A DNA stretch of 64,000 bases from Prillingera fragicola (taxonomy: Eukaryota; Basidiomycota; Tremellomycetes; Trichosporonales; Trichosporonaceae). Where the stretch lies: contig BEDY01000005.1 of NCBI GenBank assembly GCA_002335605.1, positions 1,364,001 through 1,428,000 of the forward strand. The letters are read 5' to 3'. The position numbers and the translations under genes are program-made. Within the stretch, counting starts at the first letter, position 1. Every line of letters starts with the position of its first letter. Below are positions 1 to 11,952 of the stretch, one piece after another. The notes under the pieces are model-generated. The model saw nothing but the letters and a program-made list of their open reading frames with translations. It was not told where the DNA came from and made no database searches.

Positions 1-675
1 CACCAGGAGGCCAGGAGGCCCAGGAGGCTCAAACCTATGTGACACAGACTTGCAGAGGTGGTCCGTGTTGCAGAATTGAGTGCCCAAGAAAGGGGTTCAG
101 GCACGAGTTGCGACACCTGAAACTGCTGGCGACATGCCGCCGGCCAGGCTGGTAAACCATTTGGCTCAAAAGGGTGTCCATGACGAGTGCGAAAAGCAGA
201 CCTCTTGCCTCTGGGGCCGGCCAGTAGAAGGGATGTGCTCGCAGCGCTTGGAGGATCGTGGAGGAGGCAGAGGGCAGCAGAGCCTATGCAGCAGCCGTGT
301 ACCGTCGCTATCCACAGAATGCATCTCAGGGCGGGGCAGGTGACAATCCGTCGGATTCACGTGACGTGACTCTGCTGTCATCTCGGAGCAGCCAATGTCA
401 ACAGCCTACCAAGGTCTCCGAGCTGCCGATCCTGCCAAAGCGGAGTCCTGACAGACAAAGACAAATCATGCGGCGACTGCTCGCTGCTACTTATTTGGAA
501 GCTACTGTAATCTGTCCGCTTTCATTCTCAAGCTGGTACTCTGCGATCACTTCCCGCTCGACACTCAATTCATCGCCACATCAATTGCCTCACACCTCCT
601 GCCGCTGGCCACCGGTCCACCACCGTCAATCTATCCGACGTACTACGATCCTCAATCTCCCCCATCGCCGCCCAG
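1..675. other. Intergenic, no gene seen
   Basis: No reading frame here has coding character or a recognisable product. Bases 1-30 contain three imperfect copies of CCAGGAGG. The last 200 bases are pyrimidine-rich and probably form the promoter and leader of the F-box-like gene that starts at 676. Confidence 0.5.
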
Positions 676-1800
676 ATGGACCACCGACTCTACCCCCACA
701 TCTTTGATCTGATCCTCTCTTACACCGATCCAAGCGTGCACTTTACGCTCCGCCAGACAAGCAAAGCAATACAGGCCAAAGCCGATACACTCCTGCGGCG
801 CCATCTCGTCATCACCTCGTGCTGGCCGTCGGTCGACCGCGCTTTTGCAGTTCACACCCGGTCGGGGTGTCCGCTTCCCAACCTCGCTCCTGCGGGCTTG
901 AGAGGCGATGCGGAAGCCGGTGTAGGCGCCAGCGAAGCATGGGCTGCTCTCGTGGGCCCAGCGACGGTCGTGGATATTATCGGCGTTGTGCTGCCCAAAT
1001 TCGAGATGGACGCTCTCGCCGCCGCAGCGCCAAACGTGGCCACTGTCCGCTTGATTCCAGATAGCGCGGGAGCTATGGCGTTGTTTTCCTATTTCAGTGC
1101 ACACACGCTCGTGCTCTTCCCCGATGTCGCTGCGATTAAGGGGGAGGAGGACGGGTTTGTCACCACATACCCTCATTCTACTGTTCGGAGAGTGGTTTGC
1201 AATGTGCGCCACCACTCAAATGCGGGATTCATTCGGCGCAGAATTGACGACTTGGCCAACGTTCAGGAGGTCGTCTATGTGTTTTCTCACTTTCGAGGAG
1301 GGGCTGGGGGCTTGTGCATAGCAGGTTGCCCGACAATAGCTGGTGGCAATGTGGCCGACGCCAATGCCGGTTCGGAGGTGTTGGGCGTTGAGGTTCCCTC
1401 CTCCGTTTCCGTTAACTGCGGCGACAACTCGAAACCAAGAAAAGAAGAAAAGCGGTGGGCAGAATTCTCTGCGAGCCTTGGACGGGCCCTCACAGCAGGC
1501 GTTCGCATCACACTTGTCGACTTTGAGAACGCACCGCCCTCGTGGTACGGATTCGAACCACACGTCACGCCAACCGATGTGCAGGGATATATTGAACATC
1601 TGTGCGAGAAAGACGACGAGCCGAAGAAGGCAACAAGAGGGTGCGCAGAAGGGTGCCCGACACAAATGAAGGAAAAGGCAGGGAAGGCAGTAGGAAAGAA
1701 GCAGCCAGCGATGGTGAAGGCGCGCTTTCTCTCCTCGAGCGAGTGGGTGCGCGAGCTCGCTGGTGGCCAGGCAACACTCAAGCTGTTCACAGAAATTTAG
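676..1800 (+). CDS. F-box-like hypothetical protein, intronless
   Basis: A single uninterrupted frame of 374 residues. The first 45 residues (MDHRLYPHIFDLILSYTDP, then a TLRQTSKAIQAKAD segment) resemble the short helical N-terminal F-box-like region found in large families of hypothetical proteins in Tremellomycetes. F-box proteins bind Skp1 and bring substrates to SCF ubiquitin ligases, but the match here is only to overall pattern. The middle is a variable Ala/Val-rich stretch and the C-terminal 60 residues are Lys-rich. There is no signal peptide or membrane segment. The ATG at 676 was chosen because it is the first in-frame ATG and starts exactly at the F-box-like segment. Lack of introns is unusual next to its intron-rich neighbours. 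Function unknown; the coding call is fairly firm because of length and codon use. Confidence 0.6.
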   Translation: MDHRLYPHIFDLILSYTDPSVHFTLRQTSKAIQAKADTLLRRHLVITSCWPSVDRAFAVHTRSGCPLPNLAPAGLRGDAEAGVGASEAWAALVGPATVVDIIGVVLPKFEMDALAAAAPNVATVRLIPDSAGAMALFSYFSAHTLVLFPDVAAIKGEEDGFVTTYPHSTVRRVVCNVRHHSNAGFIRRRIDDLANVQEVVYVFSHFRGGAGGLCIAGCPTIAGGNVADANAGSEVLGVEVPSSVSVNCGDNSKPRKEEKRWAEFSASLGRALTAGVRITLVDFENAPPSWYGFEPHVTPTDVQGYIEHLCEKDDEPKKATRGCAEGCPTQMKEKAGKAVGKKQPAMVKARFLSSSEWVRELAGGQATLKLFTEI

Positions 1801-2586
1801 ACACTGTGATCACGTACATGCTGTGTGTGCAGCCAATGTGCACCGTAGCCCTAGGGGGCGGCTGTGGTATACTGGGCCTGGCCAATAGTGGCCCACTCAT
1901 GGCCACCACCACTCCACCGTACCCCACTAGCCCCACCCCACTCTACCCACGCCCACATATCTCCCTCGCCACTGGCTTGTATCCAACGCCTCGCTCCCAA
2001 TGCATGGTCCACAGACCGCCACACCGCCACACGCACACCAAGCACATCTTATCAAGCTCCGCCGGCAGTAAGATGTCGACAATCACAGATCCGACCTTCG
2101 GCACCACGTCCTTTGGAGGCCGATCCCACCGACCTCCGTCGGAAAAAGTTGGTCGGACCTTGGAATGACGGCAAGGTTATGGCGACTCCTTTTGTCTGGG
2201 CTTCTGGATTCATTCCTGTGTTTGCATGTCTGCGTGGGGGCGAGTGGCGTTGCGGGAGTGCCGAGGCATGCATGGGGGAGTTGACGTAGGTTGGATTGTT
2301 GAGGGATCGCAGGGAAGGTCACTGTGGCATATGGTGCCGCCGTGTCCTGACTGGATTGTTTTGAGCCGTTGCTCTCCATCCTTCTGGCGTTAGAGTATGC
2401 CGGAAGCTGTCAGTCGCAGTCATAGAGAGCATCAGACGTGGTCATCTGTGCATCGTAGACGAAACACTGTAATGTCATTACGCTTTTGTACTTCCTCGGC
2501 CAAACTCCCAAGGCTCCCAGAAGAAGGAACCTGTTCGTCCAACGCCATCCCCAGTCCACCCACCCACTTCCAGTTGGCAGTCTCGC
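1801..2586. other. Tail-to-tail intergenic, no gene seen
   Basis: Lies between the 3' ends of the F-box-like gene and the dehydrogenase gene. Several overlapping short frames exist but none shows a family signature or consistent codon bias. Presumably 3' untranslated sequence of both neighbours. Confidence 0.5.
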
Positions 2587-3575
2587 TTAAGCCAAGCGAC
2601 CACCGTCAACAGGAAGAGCAACTCCAGTAAGGAAGCTTGCCTCGTCCGAGCAGAGGAAGACGGTCGAGTTGGCAATGTCCTCGGGCTCGGAGGGGCGGCC
2701 GAGGGGAACCGACTTGATGAACGTGTCCTCCGACGCCTCACCAATGAACATGTGCTTCAGGGGGGTGTTGCCGACGACGGGGCAGATGGCGTTGAAGCGC
2801 TGCAAAGTTAGCAGTCATTCCTGGCTGATTCGAGTGTGGCAGGGAAGGCTAGGGAACTGCCAACCGGCTCTCCTACTGCCCCCTCACCCCGTGGGGCCTG
2901 TACTCACAATCTGCTCAGGGCCGAACTCAATGGCGAGGTTCTTGGTCACACTGATGGCAGCAGCCTTCGAGGCGCAGTACCAGGTCAGACCGGGGCGGCC
3001 CATGATACCTGCTGTCGAAGCAACGTTGACAAACACGGCAGGTCCGCCCTTCTTGCGGGTCTCGCGGAGAGCGGGGATCATGACGTGAACCGACTGGAAG
3101 ATGGACTTGAGGTTGACGTCCATGCAGATGTCAAAGTCCTTCTCAGTGGTCTCAAGTACAGGCTTGGACTTGTAGGTCGTACCGGCGTTGTTGACAATGT
3201 AGTTGATGTGGCCAAAAGCCTCCTCGGCGGTCTTCCTCAATGCCTCCCAGTCACTGCGGGAGGTGACATCGCCTGATGATGTCAGGACACTGCCAGGGGA
3301 CGTTGAGCCGGAGACTCACACTTGGCGAAGATGGCCTTGCCGCCGCCAGCATTGATCTCCTCGACGACGTCGTTACCGCCCTTCTCATTCTGCAGCGTCA
3401 GAGCATGCGACGCACGGCACTCACAATGTCAACGATAACGACAGCAACGTTCGACTTGGCGAAACGGCGAGCAATACCGGCGCCTGGACAGTCAGTGACT
3501 CGTCTCCCACCCACAGCATCACCTACCAAAACCGGAGCCGGCACCGGTGACAATAGCAACACGCTGGTCAGACAT
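2587..3575 (-). CDS. Short-chain dehydrogenase/reductase (classical SDR)
   Basis: Five exons (3575-3527, 3483-3425, 3389-3320, 3272-2908, 2799-2587) give 251 residues, the usual classical SDR size. Seen directly: the Rossmann glycine motif [12 protein letters not shown] near the N-terminus; an Asp closing beta-strand 2 (VVIVDI), which in this family usually favours NAD(H); the NNAG motif; the catalytic Ser in ASTAG; and the catalytic Tyr/Lys in YCASK. The C-terminal [12 protein letters not shown] is typical of 3-oxoacyl-ACP reductase/sugar-alcohol dehydrogenase-like SDRs. The substrate cannot be named. No signal peptide or peroxisomal tail, so probably cytosolic. Intron phases agree across all four joins. 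Confidence 0.9.
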
Positions 3576-4737
3576 GGTAGATGAGTTCTTTCGTTCGTAA
3601 GAAGGTGAGGCAATGGGCAATGGGAAACACGCATCCCTAGCTCCGTTCGTTTTAGTACTCTGTCGCTTGCAAGCAGGCATATGGCGGCTAAGTCGGGCCT
3701 ATACGCCGTAGCCGACATTCGCCAGCATGGGTGGGGGTGTGCATGCACTTGCGGTGGTAGTTGCCCACCATAACCCGGCCGTGACGCCGGCGCTGACCGC
3801 CGTCGCCGTTGATGCTCCGTGTTCCTGGTCCCACACTTCCCCGCAGCGGAAAGTGGGCAAGCCGAATGCCGGCTATCATGTCGCTACACATTTTGGGCGT
3901 GCACAAGACTGTCACTCTTTCGTTTCTTGTCCATCCACAAAGACATGTCAACACGGCTTTGACGTCGATGTTGCATGAGCACTCTGATGGTAGATACCGT
4001 GAAACACAAGATTGCGAGAACCCCGTTGCCGCCAGCTGAGCGGCGAGCGGCTTTGGTGTCCTCGTCCTGCTCTCCTCGGGTTCAGGTTGTAGGTTGGGCG
4101 GTGACTACTACGGCGGCGGCGTTCAGGCCGGCTCACCTCCTCCACATTCTGAGTGCCGCAGAATATCTTCGTCTCAAATGTGTCAGCTTGCCAGTTTACA
4201 GTGGGTGCCATGGACACTTGTAGAATCGCGGAAAATATTAATTAATAAATTGTCAGACTGCCTGCGGTTCATGGGACAGGTTTGGCATTCTTGCAAGTCT
4301 GCACTAGAATTAGGCAACAGTGAGATATTTAAAATATTGGCAGTATCTTCAGACAGTGTCCAGGGGCCAGTTGACATCCTCAGACGTTCAGAGGTCTGAT
4401 CTATTCTGCAAACGGGTCATTGAAAGAAATCATTCACAATATCGCGTCAGTGTTCGAGGTTCTAGTTGCCTGTCAGATCACCGGCTTTCACACACGATCA
4501 CCCCCCCGTATCCGATGTCATACATGTTCTCTCGTCTTGAAAGCATCTAGCGGCAGCGGGGGGACCATTACTAAATCGATACCTTATCTCGGCCTTCGGA
4601 TTCCCATACAAACCGCCCACATCAGCACGTCCACCTCAACAGGGCACCGAGGCAAGCAGTCACATGTAGCACCCAGAATCCCGGATCAGAGCAGCCTTGT
4701 CTCGCACGTTGAACACTCTCTCAACACCCCAGCAACA
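3576..4737. other. Divergent intergenic region, no gene seen
   Basis: Separates two genes transcribed away from each other and so should contain both promoters. A locally AT-rich patch lies around 4230-4340 (runs such as AATATTAATTAATAAATT). No tRNA or conserved frame was found. Confidence 0.5.
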
Positions 4738-5804
4738 ATGACAAAAGACACCTTTCCGCGCCTCGTCCCCCATGGGTCAGGAACAGCCAATGTTCTGATG
4801 ATCAACAACGGCTTCCTGACCCCACGCACCAAGGCGGACTGGTACGATACCACGCAGGCTGATCCGTGTGCCCCGCCTGTCATGTGTTTTGTGATTGAAA
4901 AGGACGACAAGCGGTACCTCTGGGTAAGCCTTCCCCTCACTCGCCGGATACTGATGGGCAGGACATGGGCATGCGCCGGGATTGGGAGAACTTGAAGCCC
5001 GGCACAGTATCTACCTTTGGTGGGAAGCCGCCGACGATTCATTATGCGCTTCCCTCTGAGCTGCCGGCGGCGTACCTCCCTCTAAGTGGTATCTACCTCT
5101 CGCACTACCACTGGGACCACTGTGGTGATGTCGACACTGTTCCGAAAGATCTACCAGTCTACGTCGGCTTGGGGACGAAGCAAGCCTTGATCAACGGGGA
5201 GTTCGGCAACTTTGGTGGTCCGGCCACCCCTGAGACGATTGATAGGATGAGTGAGCTGCCGAGGGGCACACTGCAGGTGGAAGGCTTCCCCGATCTAGGC
5301 CACGATGTCTTTGGCGACGGTAGCTTGGTCATCGTTCCCGGACCAGGCGTGAGTCCTGATCCGAGTGAGCTGGACTGACTCTCAGCATTGCCCTGGACAC
5401 AGCGTAGCCGTGGTACGCACTTCCTCAAGCCCAGAGACATGTAAGCTGCCTTGCCGCCGTTCACAGCTCCTAACAATGCAGACATGATCCTGGGCGGCGA
5501 CTCTGGCCACCACCGCTCCCTGTATGCTGCCTGCCCGTGCCACCACGAGACGTCAGCGTTCAGCACCCGCCGTCCGATTCACCTGGATCTCGTGGCTGCC
5601 AAGCAGCATATTGAGCGTATGGGTCGAGCCCACGAACGGCCAGATACTTGGGTTATCGTCACGCATGAGGGCGAGGTTATTAGGACTGTTCCCGAGCAGA
5701 TGTGGCTGGGGGACTGGAAGGAGAAGGGGTGGAAAGACAAAGTCCAGGAGACGTATGAGCGCGAGTTCAAGGAAGAAGGGTGTTTCAAGGATAGTCAGAA
5801 GTAA
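4738..5804 (+). CDS. Metallo-beta-lactamase-fold hydrolase
   Basis: Four exons (4738-4923, 4962-5348, 5386-5440, 5482-5804) give 316 residues. The metal-binding set of the superfamily is visible: HYHWDHCGD (HxHxDH), the His of CPGHS created by the join of exons 2 and 3, the Asp in GGDSGHH, and a later His in VIVTHEGE. This is the layout of lactonase-like/AhlD-type members that hydrolyse esters or lactones with two zinc ions. Which substrate is used is unknown. No signal peptide. Phases add up to an intact frame only with these three short introns, which supports the model. It converges with the golgin gene, leaving only 62 bases between stops. Confidence 0.88.
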
Positions 5805-5866
5805 GCGATGTAACCCAGGTGTTGTACGCGGTACGAGTATGTACGTATTGTAACAAGCTGCATACT

Positions 5867-7597
5867 CTATCGCCCGCCCCCCATAGCCTCCTGCAGCCCG
5901 AAGCTAGGCTTCCTGTGTCCCTGCCCCGGACGCACCAACTGATCCAAGGACGGCGTGCTCGCCCCGCCTCCGATACCCGCACTGCTGCTGCTGCTCATTG
6001 CGCGGTTACTCCGTCCGTAGCCGTAGCTGCTTGGTGTGGCGCTCCCGCTCGGGGTAGGGGAGGCGTGTACTGGCGGTGGGGAACGGGAGGCCGACGGCGA
6101 GTCCAGTGGGGATTGTCCACCGCCTGGAGATGTGCCGTGGCTTGCCTCCTTCAGCAGGAACTCGACAAACAGGTTTGAGAAGGACTGATTGTCAGCATAG
6201 TTCATAATCCGCAGCAACGCTCGCTGCTTCCAACCCTGGACTGACCTCGTTCATCGCCGCCTCCTCCTCCGCTGTTCTCTCTGGTGCAGATCCGCCTTTA
6301 TTCCTCGCCGGTGCCGGTGTTCGACCCTTGCCGCTCGAGCGCGCTAGACCTGCACGTTCCCGCTCTGCCTCGTCCCAGCTGAGAATCGTCGACAGTAACG
6401 ACAACATCTCGAACCGTTTCGAGTCTGCGCGTGCAGTTGTCAAGAACTGGAGAAGAATGTTGGTAACAAGACGCCTGTCGACGTTGTTGTCACTCGTATT
6501 CTTGCGAAGTCGTCGCAGAGCCTCCGTGAGGTGCTCGTTTGTAACCACCGCTACTGGTTTAGCATTATAGACGAGAAAGGAAACGTACCGTCGTGTCGCA
6601 ACTTTGAGATCGTCGCATTCTTGTCCCTCAAATCCTTTTCAAGCGTGCTGGAGCGACTTGCGTCGTTGGCCATTGACGACAACGAGCTCTCGGCATTGGC
6701 CGCACGCAGTTTAAACTCTGACAGCTGAGCGGTTGCACGCTTCAGCTGGCTCTCAAGCTCGTTGGTCGCCTGGCGTAACTCCGAGTCCTTAGCTGCGCTT
6801 CATTAGCACCAAACACATCACAATGCTGTGCGAAGCGCCGCGCACGTACCCTGCTGGAACTCGCCAAGGACTTCCTGTAGATTTGATGCCCTCTCGCGCT
6901 CCTGATCGAGCTGCTCCACTGCATCCTCGGCAGCCTTGCGGGCCTCGAGCTCGCGGTGCTCTGCCGCGCGTGTCTCGTCCTCGAGCGCCTCGCGCGCACC
7001 CCGCTCACGCTCCGCCTCCGCCTCCCACTCCTCGCGCTCTGCACGCAGCCTCTCCATCTCGCCACGGAGCTCGCGCATCTCGCGTGTGAGAGATAGAACG
7101 TCGCTGCTAGAGCTCTCGCCCTGGCTGCGCAGCTGCTGAAGCTGCTGCGCCAACGACTCGCTTTCGCTGCTGGCTGATGCAAGCTCCTCGCGGAGCTGGG
7201 TCACCTGGTCTTGCAGTGTCTGGTTGTCGGTTGTCAACGTCTGAATCTGGACCTCGCGCCTATCGAGCTCTTCCTGTGTTTACACGTTAGCGCGAGCCAA
7301 CCATGTTTGCACTATACGAACAGCATCTTCCTTGAGCTTTTCCCCCAGAGTGTTGCGCATTGCAGTCAACTTGCCCAACAGCGAGCGATACTGGTGGCTG
7401 AGATGCTCCTTCTCCTGCCGTGTGCGCTCGAGTTCTGCCTCGACCGAGCCCGCAGGAGTGCCACCGCGTGTGGGGAGGTCGGAAGACGCTCGCGGCGAAA
7501 TGGGCGAGAGCAGGCCGCTTGGCGACGCCGCGCTCGCCGAGCTGGGTCCTGCGCCGGACTCGGCATCGCCGCCATTCGTATGCTCTTTGCTCGCCAT
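5867..7597 (-). CDS. IMH1: Golgin with GRIP domain (Imh1-like)
   Basis: Five exons (7597-7322, 7273-6850, 6792-6589, 6553-6246, 6184-5867) encode 509 residues. Residues 1-60 are Ser/Pro-rich; roughly 60-300 are heptad-rich coiled coil (long Glu/Arg/Leu/Gln runs); about 302-360 match the GRIP domain (the ILLQFLTTARADSKRFEML segment and following). After it comes SFSNLFVEFLLKEA, as in fungal Imh1, then a Ser/Gly/Pro tail of about 90 residues. GRIP golgins bind Arl1-GTP and tether vesicles at the trans-Golgi. The tail beyond the GRIP domain is the only unusual point. The start at 7597 begins a compact N-terminus; upstream in-frame codons lack an ATG in good context. Confidence 0.85.
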
Positions 7598-7848
7598 GCC
7601 GGTGGGCGTGGTACGGCTTGCTGATTGAGGACGATTGGCCGTGGTGTGGTGGATGAAGCGTGGAGTGTAGGACGGAGGTAGTTGACGTTTCAATGTGACG
7701 TGTGGCCAGCCAGGATCCAGGCGCGTGGTTTCAGCCCACTGGCCACTGAAATGTCCGGATGCTCTTGCCATCGTCCTGTACCCCAACGCTACCCTAACGC
7801 TACACTCCTCGTCTCAACGGAGCAGCTCAACATTCTTAGCGCGCGCCA

Positions 7849-9216
7849 ATGCCTGCTCTCTTTCGAGGCGCGTCGTCGCTCGTCATCCGGTGCTTTAAGA
7901 AGGTCGAACATTGCGCCGATGCTGTCACTGGCGCCGCTGGCCCCGTGTTCATCTTCATTGCATGGGTGCTCACAGTAACGGCTGGAGCTTCATTCTGTGC
8001 GTCTCCGCCCCTAACCTTACTCTTCCTGATTACCCTCCTGACACGCGCCAGTCGACGTTGTCGTCCGCAACCAAGGCTTCTGGACGCGTCTGATCCTTGC
8101 ACCGCTCTACATTCTCGTCCCTCTCAACCTATATGGCCAGTACTGGCTGGTGACCCACGCCTCGGCCGGCTTTCCTCAGATACGCAATGAAACGGAAGAG
8201 CGCTGGATGTCCCACAACCCACGCTCGCTGCTCGCACCGGAACGCTGGGGCTGGAATCGTACCTTGGGTGGCAGTATTTACATTCCCCCCGACCCGCGCA
8301 GCGAGGGCAAGCGTGTGCGCAGGTGCCGCAAGTGCGAGGGACCGAAGCCAGAGGTGAGCTAGGCTACATAAAAGTGGACTGACAAGCAGCGCACCCACCA
8401 TTGTTCTGTGTGTAAACGCTGCGTGCTGCTAATGGACCACCACTGCCCATGTAAGTCGCCGACAGTCCCCTTGTGGCACAACTGACTGGTAAAGGGATCA
8501 ATGCCTGCGTGGGGCTGTACAACCAGCGCCATTTTGTGCTGTTCATGATCTGGATAACGCTCGGATGCTGGGTCATGATGGCGCTTGGCTACTCCTACTT
8601 TATCGCCTCGCTCGACTGGACCAACGAGGCGCCGTGGAACGCTCTTTCGCCGAGGCTCATGTTCACGCTGTCCTACATCCTGGCCCTTGCCATTGGAGTG
8701 TGCGTTCCCGTCCTAGGCGGCTGGCACATTTACATGGTCGCACGCGGCGAGACCTCTATTGAGGGGCACGATAACGAATACCTCGAGAAGAAGGCAAAGG
8801 AGGACGGATTGATATACCTCAACCCCTACAACTTGGGCAGGAGGCGCAACCTCGAGCTCTTCTTCAACATCGGGCCAGGCGGATAGTACGTGACCGTGAC
8901 TGCATGATAGCTGACCACCAGTCCCGCAGTCACGTTGTTGTTCCCCCTGACAGTGCCGCCGTACACCAACGGCTGGTCGTGGCCGCGCCGCGCCATGCCC
9001 GAGCCCGAGCCCGAGCCCGGGTACACAAGCAGCGCAAGCAACGGCAAGCGCTCGCCCGACCACTCGCCTGAGCGCGCCGCTAGCGTCAACTCGCGCCCGA
9101 GCGGGGAAGCCGGATTGCGCGGGGACGGACCTGGCGGGAAATATGTCATGGGCGGCGCAGAGGACTTGACGGACGATGAGGATGGGGGCGGAGGGTGGTG
9201 GGATGGTGATACTTAG
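7849..9216 (+). CDS. DHHC-type palmitoyltransferase
   Basis: Five exons (7849-7996, 8052-8353, 8390-8450, 8495-8885, 8922-9216) give 398 residues. Two N-terminal membrane segments precede a cysteine-rich domain ([19 protein letters not shown]) and the catalytic DHHCPW, whose Trp codon is split by an intron. Two more membrane segments follow. The Cys of DHHC forms the acyl-enzyme that passes palmitate to cytosolic cysteines of target proteins. The order of domains and the VGLYNQRHF motif fit the Pfa3/Pfa4-like yeast enzymes; which one cannot be decided. The C-terminal 90 residues are acidic and Gly/Ser-rich. Probably located in the vacuole, Golgi or ER membrane. Confidence 0.9.
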
Positions 9217-9562
9217 TGATTGGATAGCCTCGTGGTTGCTTGGACTCTTAGATGCGATTAGTGTATACCGCCAACGAGGTTCAGTATGTTGAAGTCTGTC
9301 AGTAGTTTAGAGGACGCCGTCAGAGCCCACCGATGATGCGTAGCAGCTGCTTTCATATGCACACGGCAACCCGAATATGTCTATGACGCGGCACAGATGC
9401 CGCTCGCTTCAGCGCAAGCAAGCGTCGCCCGTCCGCGTTTTACCCACAACCGCAAGAACCGATCAGTGGGCCACGCCCGCTTCTCAGTTCCCGCACGCAC
9501 ACCTACGCACATCACTCTCAGCGAACACTGTACCCACAACGCTCGTACATGCGATGCAGAAT
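9217..9562. other. Tail-to-tail intergenic, no gene seen
   Basis: 346 bases between the 3' ends of the palmitoyltransferase gene and PHO88. Nothing beyond presumed 3' untranslated sequence was recognised. Confidence 0.5.
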
Positions 9563-10455
9563 TTACTGGGACTTGCCGCCGGCCTTCTCGGCGGCCTTGA
9601 CGCTGGCGGCGTCAGTCTGGGGGCCCGAGGCGGCGCCAGTGAGCTGCTCCATGAGGCCGGGGGCGGCCTTGAAGGGGCGGGCGAGGTCGCCCTCGGGCTT
9701 CTTGCCCCAGAGGTGGAGCTTGGCCTCCTGCGACTCGAGAACGCCCTTGAGGGTGGTGAGGGCCTGGACGAAGAGCTGCAATAATGTTAGCTGGGCTGGC
9801 CTGGTCGGGAGAGCGCGCTTCAACGTACAGGAGGAACGTAGCCCATGTAGAGGTGGAGGAAGGCCATGAACGCGAGGCCGGTGAAAAGACCCTTCATGGC
9901 CTTGCCAGTCTCGGTGAGGTCGTAGTCACGGACAGTGGTGGTGATGAGCTCGTCCTTCGAGTCGGGGTTCTGCAATTGTTAGTTTAGGAGGTCGGCAGAG
10001 CTGCACAGCGCACGACCACCAAAGGCAGCAGAGCACGCGCGTCGTTGCACACTTACCATTGGCGACTTGGGCTGGACGTACTTGATGACGGAGAGGTCGT
10101 TCTTCGAACGGATCTGATGTTGTCAGCTCAAGTCCAGGCTTGTCTTAGCTGGCACAAGCCGGGCCAACGGCACGGATGCGGCGAGCAGGCTGTAAAAGAA
10201 CGCACCTTCATCATGATGTACTGGTAGACGGCGAACGAGAGCGCAATCGAGCCAATGTAGCCGCAACGGAGGTAGAAGACGCACTGGGGGTCCTCGGTCG
10301 GGAGACGGCGAGCGACTGGGCTGCGTCAGCGTTGCCGTGGACATGGACAGCAAAAGTGGAGCTAGGAGTGACCGGTTGCGGTGGTGACAGCTTGATTAAT
10401 ACGTACTCTGCATCGCGCCGAGGGAGACGGCCATGTTGGTGAATGCGGGGTTCAT
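9563..10455 (-). CDS. PHO88: Pho88/Snd3 ER targeting protein
   Basis: Five exons (10455-10407, 10315-10206, 10113-10057, 9969-9829, 9775-9563) give 189 residues, matching the about 188 of yeast Pho88. It starts MNPAFTNMAVSLGAMQ and continues with ARRLPTEDP, TTVRDYDLTETGKAM and KLHLWGKKPEGDLARPFKA, all family landmarks. Two hydrophobic segments are present. In yeast this ER membrane protein (Snd3) acts in the SRP-independent SND pathway that inserts membrane proteins, and was first linked to phosphate transport. The C-terminal 25 residues (Gly/Ala/Lys-rich) extend beyond the yeast protein. The assignment is firm. Confidence 0.93.
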
Positions 10456-10967
10456 TGCTGCAAGATGTAGCGAGTGTGGGTTTGGTAGGGTATGTGGGTA
10501 AGAGGTAAAGGTAAAGAGGCGACGCGAAAGATGGCTAATGTCTTGCGAGCACTTCTCGAACAATCTCAGCCAGGCGGACCGGGGGTGGGGGCCGCGGCTG
10601 TGTGGTGAGCGCCAGTGTGCTGGCTGGCTGGTGAACCGCATGTGGTAGTCCCCCTCACCCTGGATAAACCCTTGTGCCACGTCGCGTACGGTGAGGGTAC
10701 GTAGACTGACAGCCAGCTCACCCGGAAGCAGATTGAGGACCCATAAACGCCACACCACCGGGGACTCTCGGGGTTATATCTTTCTGACAGATGTCCTGGG
10801 CGGCAGAACGGACTTGGACGGCAGACAGAGCCAGGAGGCCCAGCCAGGCAGCAAGCGTCGGTGCATGTCGGAGGTGCAGCCGCCGACGACTCTACTGTTC
10901 TCACTACCGCTTGCACAACCCTCTCCATCTCTCTCCTTCCCCTCCCTTCGCCCTTCTTCCGCCCGCT
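10456..10967. promoter_or_regulatory. Divergent promoter region PHO88 / ATP20
   Basis: Both genes start at the edges of this 512-base gap and are transcribed outward, so both promoters must lie here. The 40 bases before the ATP20 start are a C/T-rich run, typical of well-expressed fungal genes. No clear TATA box was found. Confidence 0.5.
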
Positions 10968-11952
10968 ATGCGTCCCCAGATCGTCGCTCGTACCGCCCGC
11001 ACTCTTGGCCGCCGTGCCAACTCGTCCAAGGCCGAGGCCCAGAACCCCCTCGAGCACCCCCAGGTCAAGCAGGCCGTCGACCAGGCCTCGCAGCTCTACA
11101 ACAAGGGCGCGGAGAGCGTGAAGCGTGTTGCCGGCCCCGTCGGCGACCGTGTTGGCTCGCTCCTTGGTGGTGAGTAGCTGCCCCGGATCAGGAGAAGGAC
11201 AATGGATGGGGTTATCGCAACGGAGCAAAAGGCGGGTTGAAGATGTTGAACTTCGCCCGGCGAGCACCTGGGTGGCTGCAAGAGTGCGCAGAAGAACTGT
11301 GACGCTCGCCGTCATGTTCTGTGACATGCGTGTGCTGTCCGCGGAGCCGCATCCCAGCCATCACTGCTGCCGGAGAATCTTGAAGTGGTTGACGACCACT
11401 TCCGGACCGTTTTGCACACATCTCCGAGCAACAAGTACCCATTGCCGAGCATCTCCGTTGTCCCCTCCTCGGCGCCCACTTCGCAGTCCAGCCCAAGTTA
11501 ACATGCCACAGCGTACCGCCAGCCTCTGTCGTACAACTGGAACGTCTTCACCTCGCTCTGCCGCCAGGTCTACCAGGCCGAGAAGCTCGCTCCCCCCACG
11601 CAGCTCGGCCAGTGGGCCAACGCCTACGCCCAGATCTTTTCCAAGGGTACCTCGGCCTCGTTCTGGCGTGGAGCCCTCGAGTCGGGCGCTTGGGCTAAGA
11701 TTGCTGTTGCTGTGAGTCTTTGCCAAGGGGAGAGGGTTGTTGGGCTTTGAGGTGGTGGACCTGTGGCACCAGCTATTGCTGGGTGCCACAAGCGTGCTCC
11801 AAGTCTTAAATCTCACAACGACTCTCCCCAGCAAGCGTCCTCAGAGCAAGAACTGACGACCCCAGGGTGTCGAGGCTTACGGCCTCTTCAAGCTCGCCGA
11901 GATGGTCGGCAGGCGCCACGTTGTCGGCTACGGCGTCAAGGAGCAGCACTAG
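10968..11952 (+). CDS. ATP20: Mitochondrial ATP synthase subunit g
   Basis: Three exons (10968-11169, 11512-11711, 11866-11952) encode 162 residues. The first 20 residues (MRPQIVARTARTLGRRANSS) form a basic, Ser/Arg-rich mitochondrial presequence. The conserved block LSYNWNVFTSLCRQVYQAEKL and the C-terminal hydrophobic segment ending GRRHVVGYGVKEQH fit subunit g. The single membrane helix near the end (YGLFKLAEMVG) is where subunit g packs beside subunit e to promote dimers of the F1Fo synthase in the inner membrane. The first intron, 342 bases, is long for this genome. Firm by family pattern and size. Confidence 0.9.

Noticed and set aside
1549..1562. Reverse B-box-like GGATTCGAACC
   Set aside because: Lies inside the F-box-like coding frame, and no A-box is found at the required distance on the minus strand.
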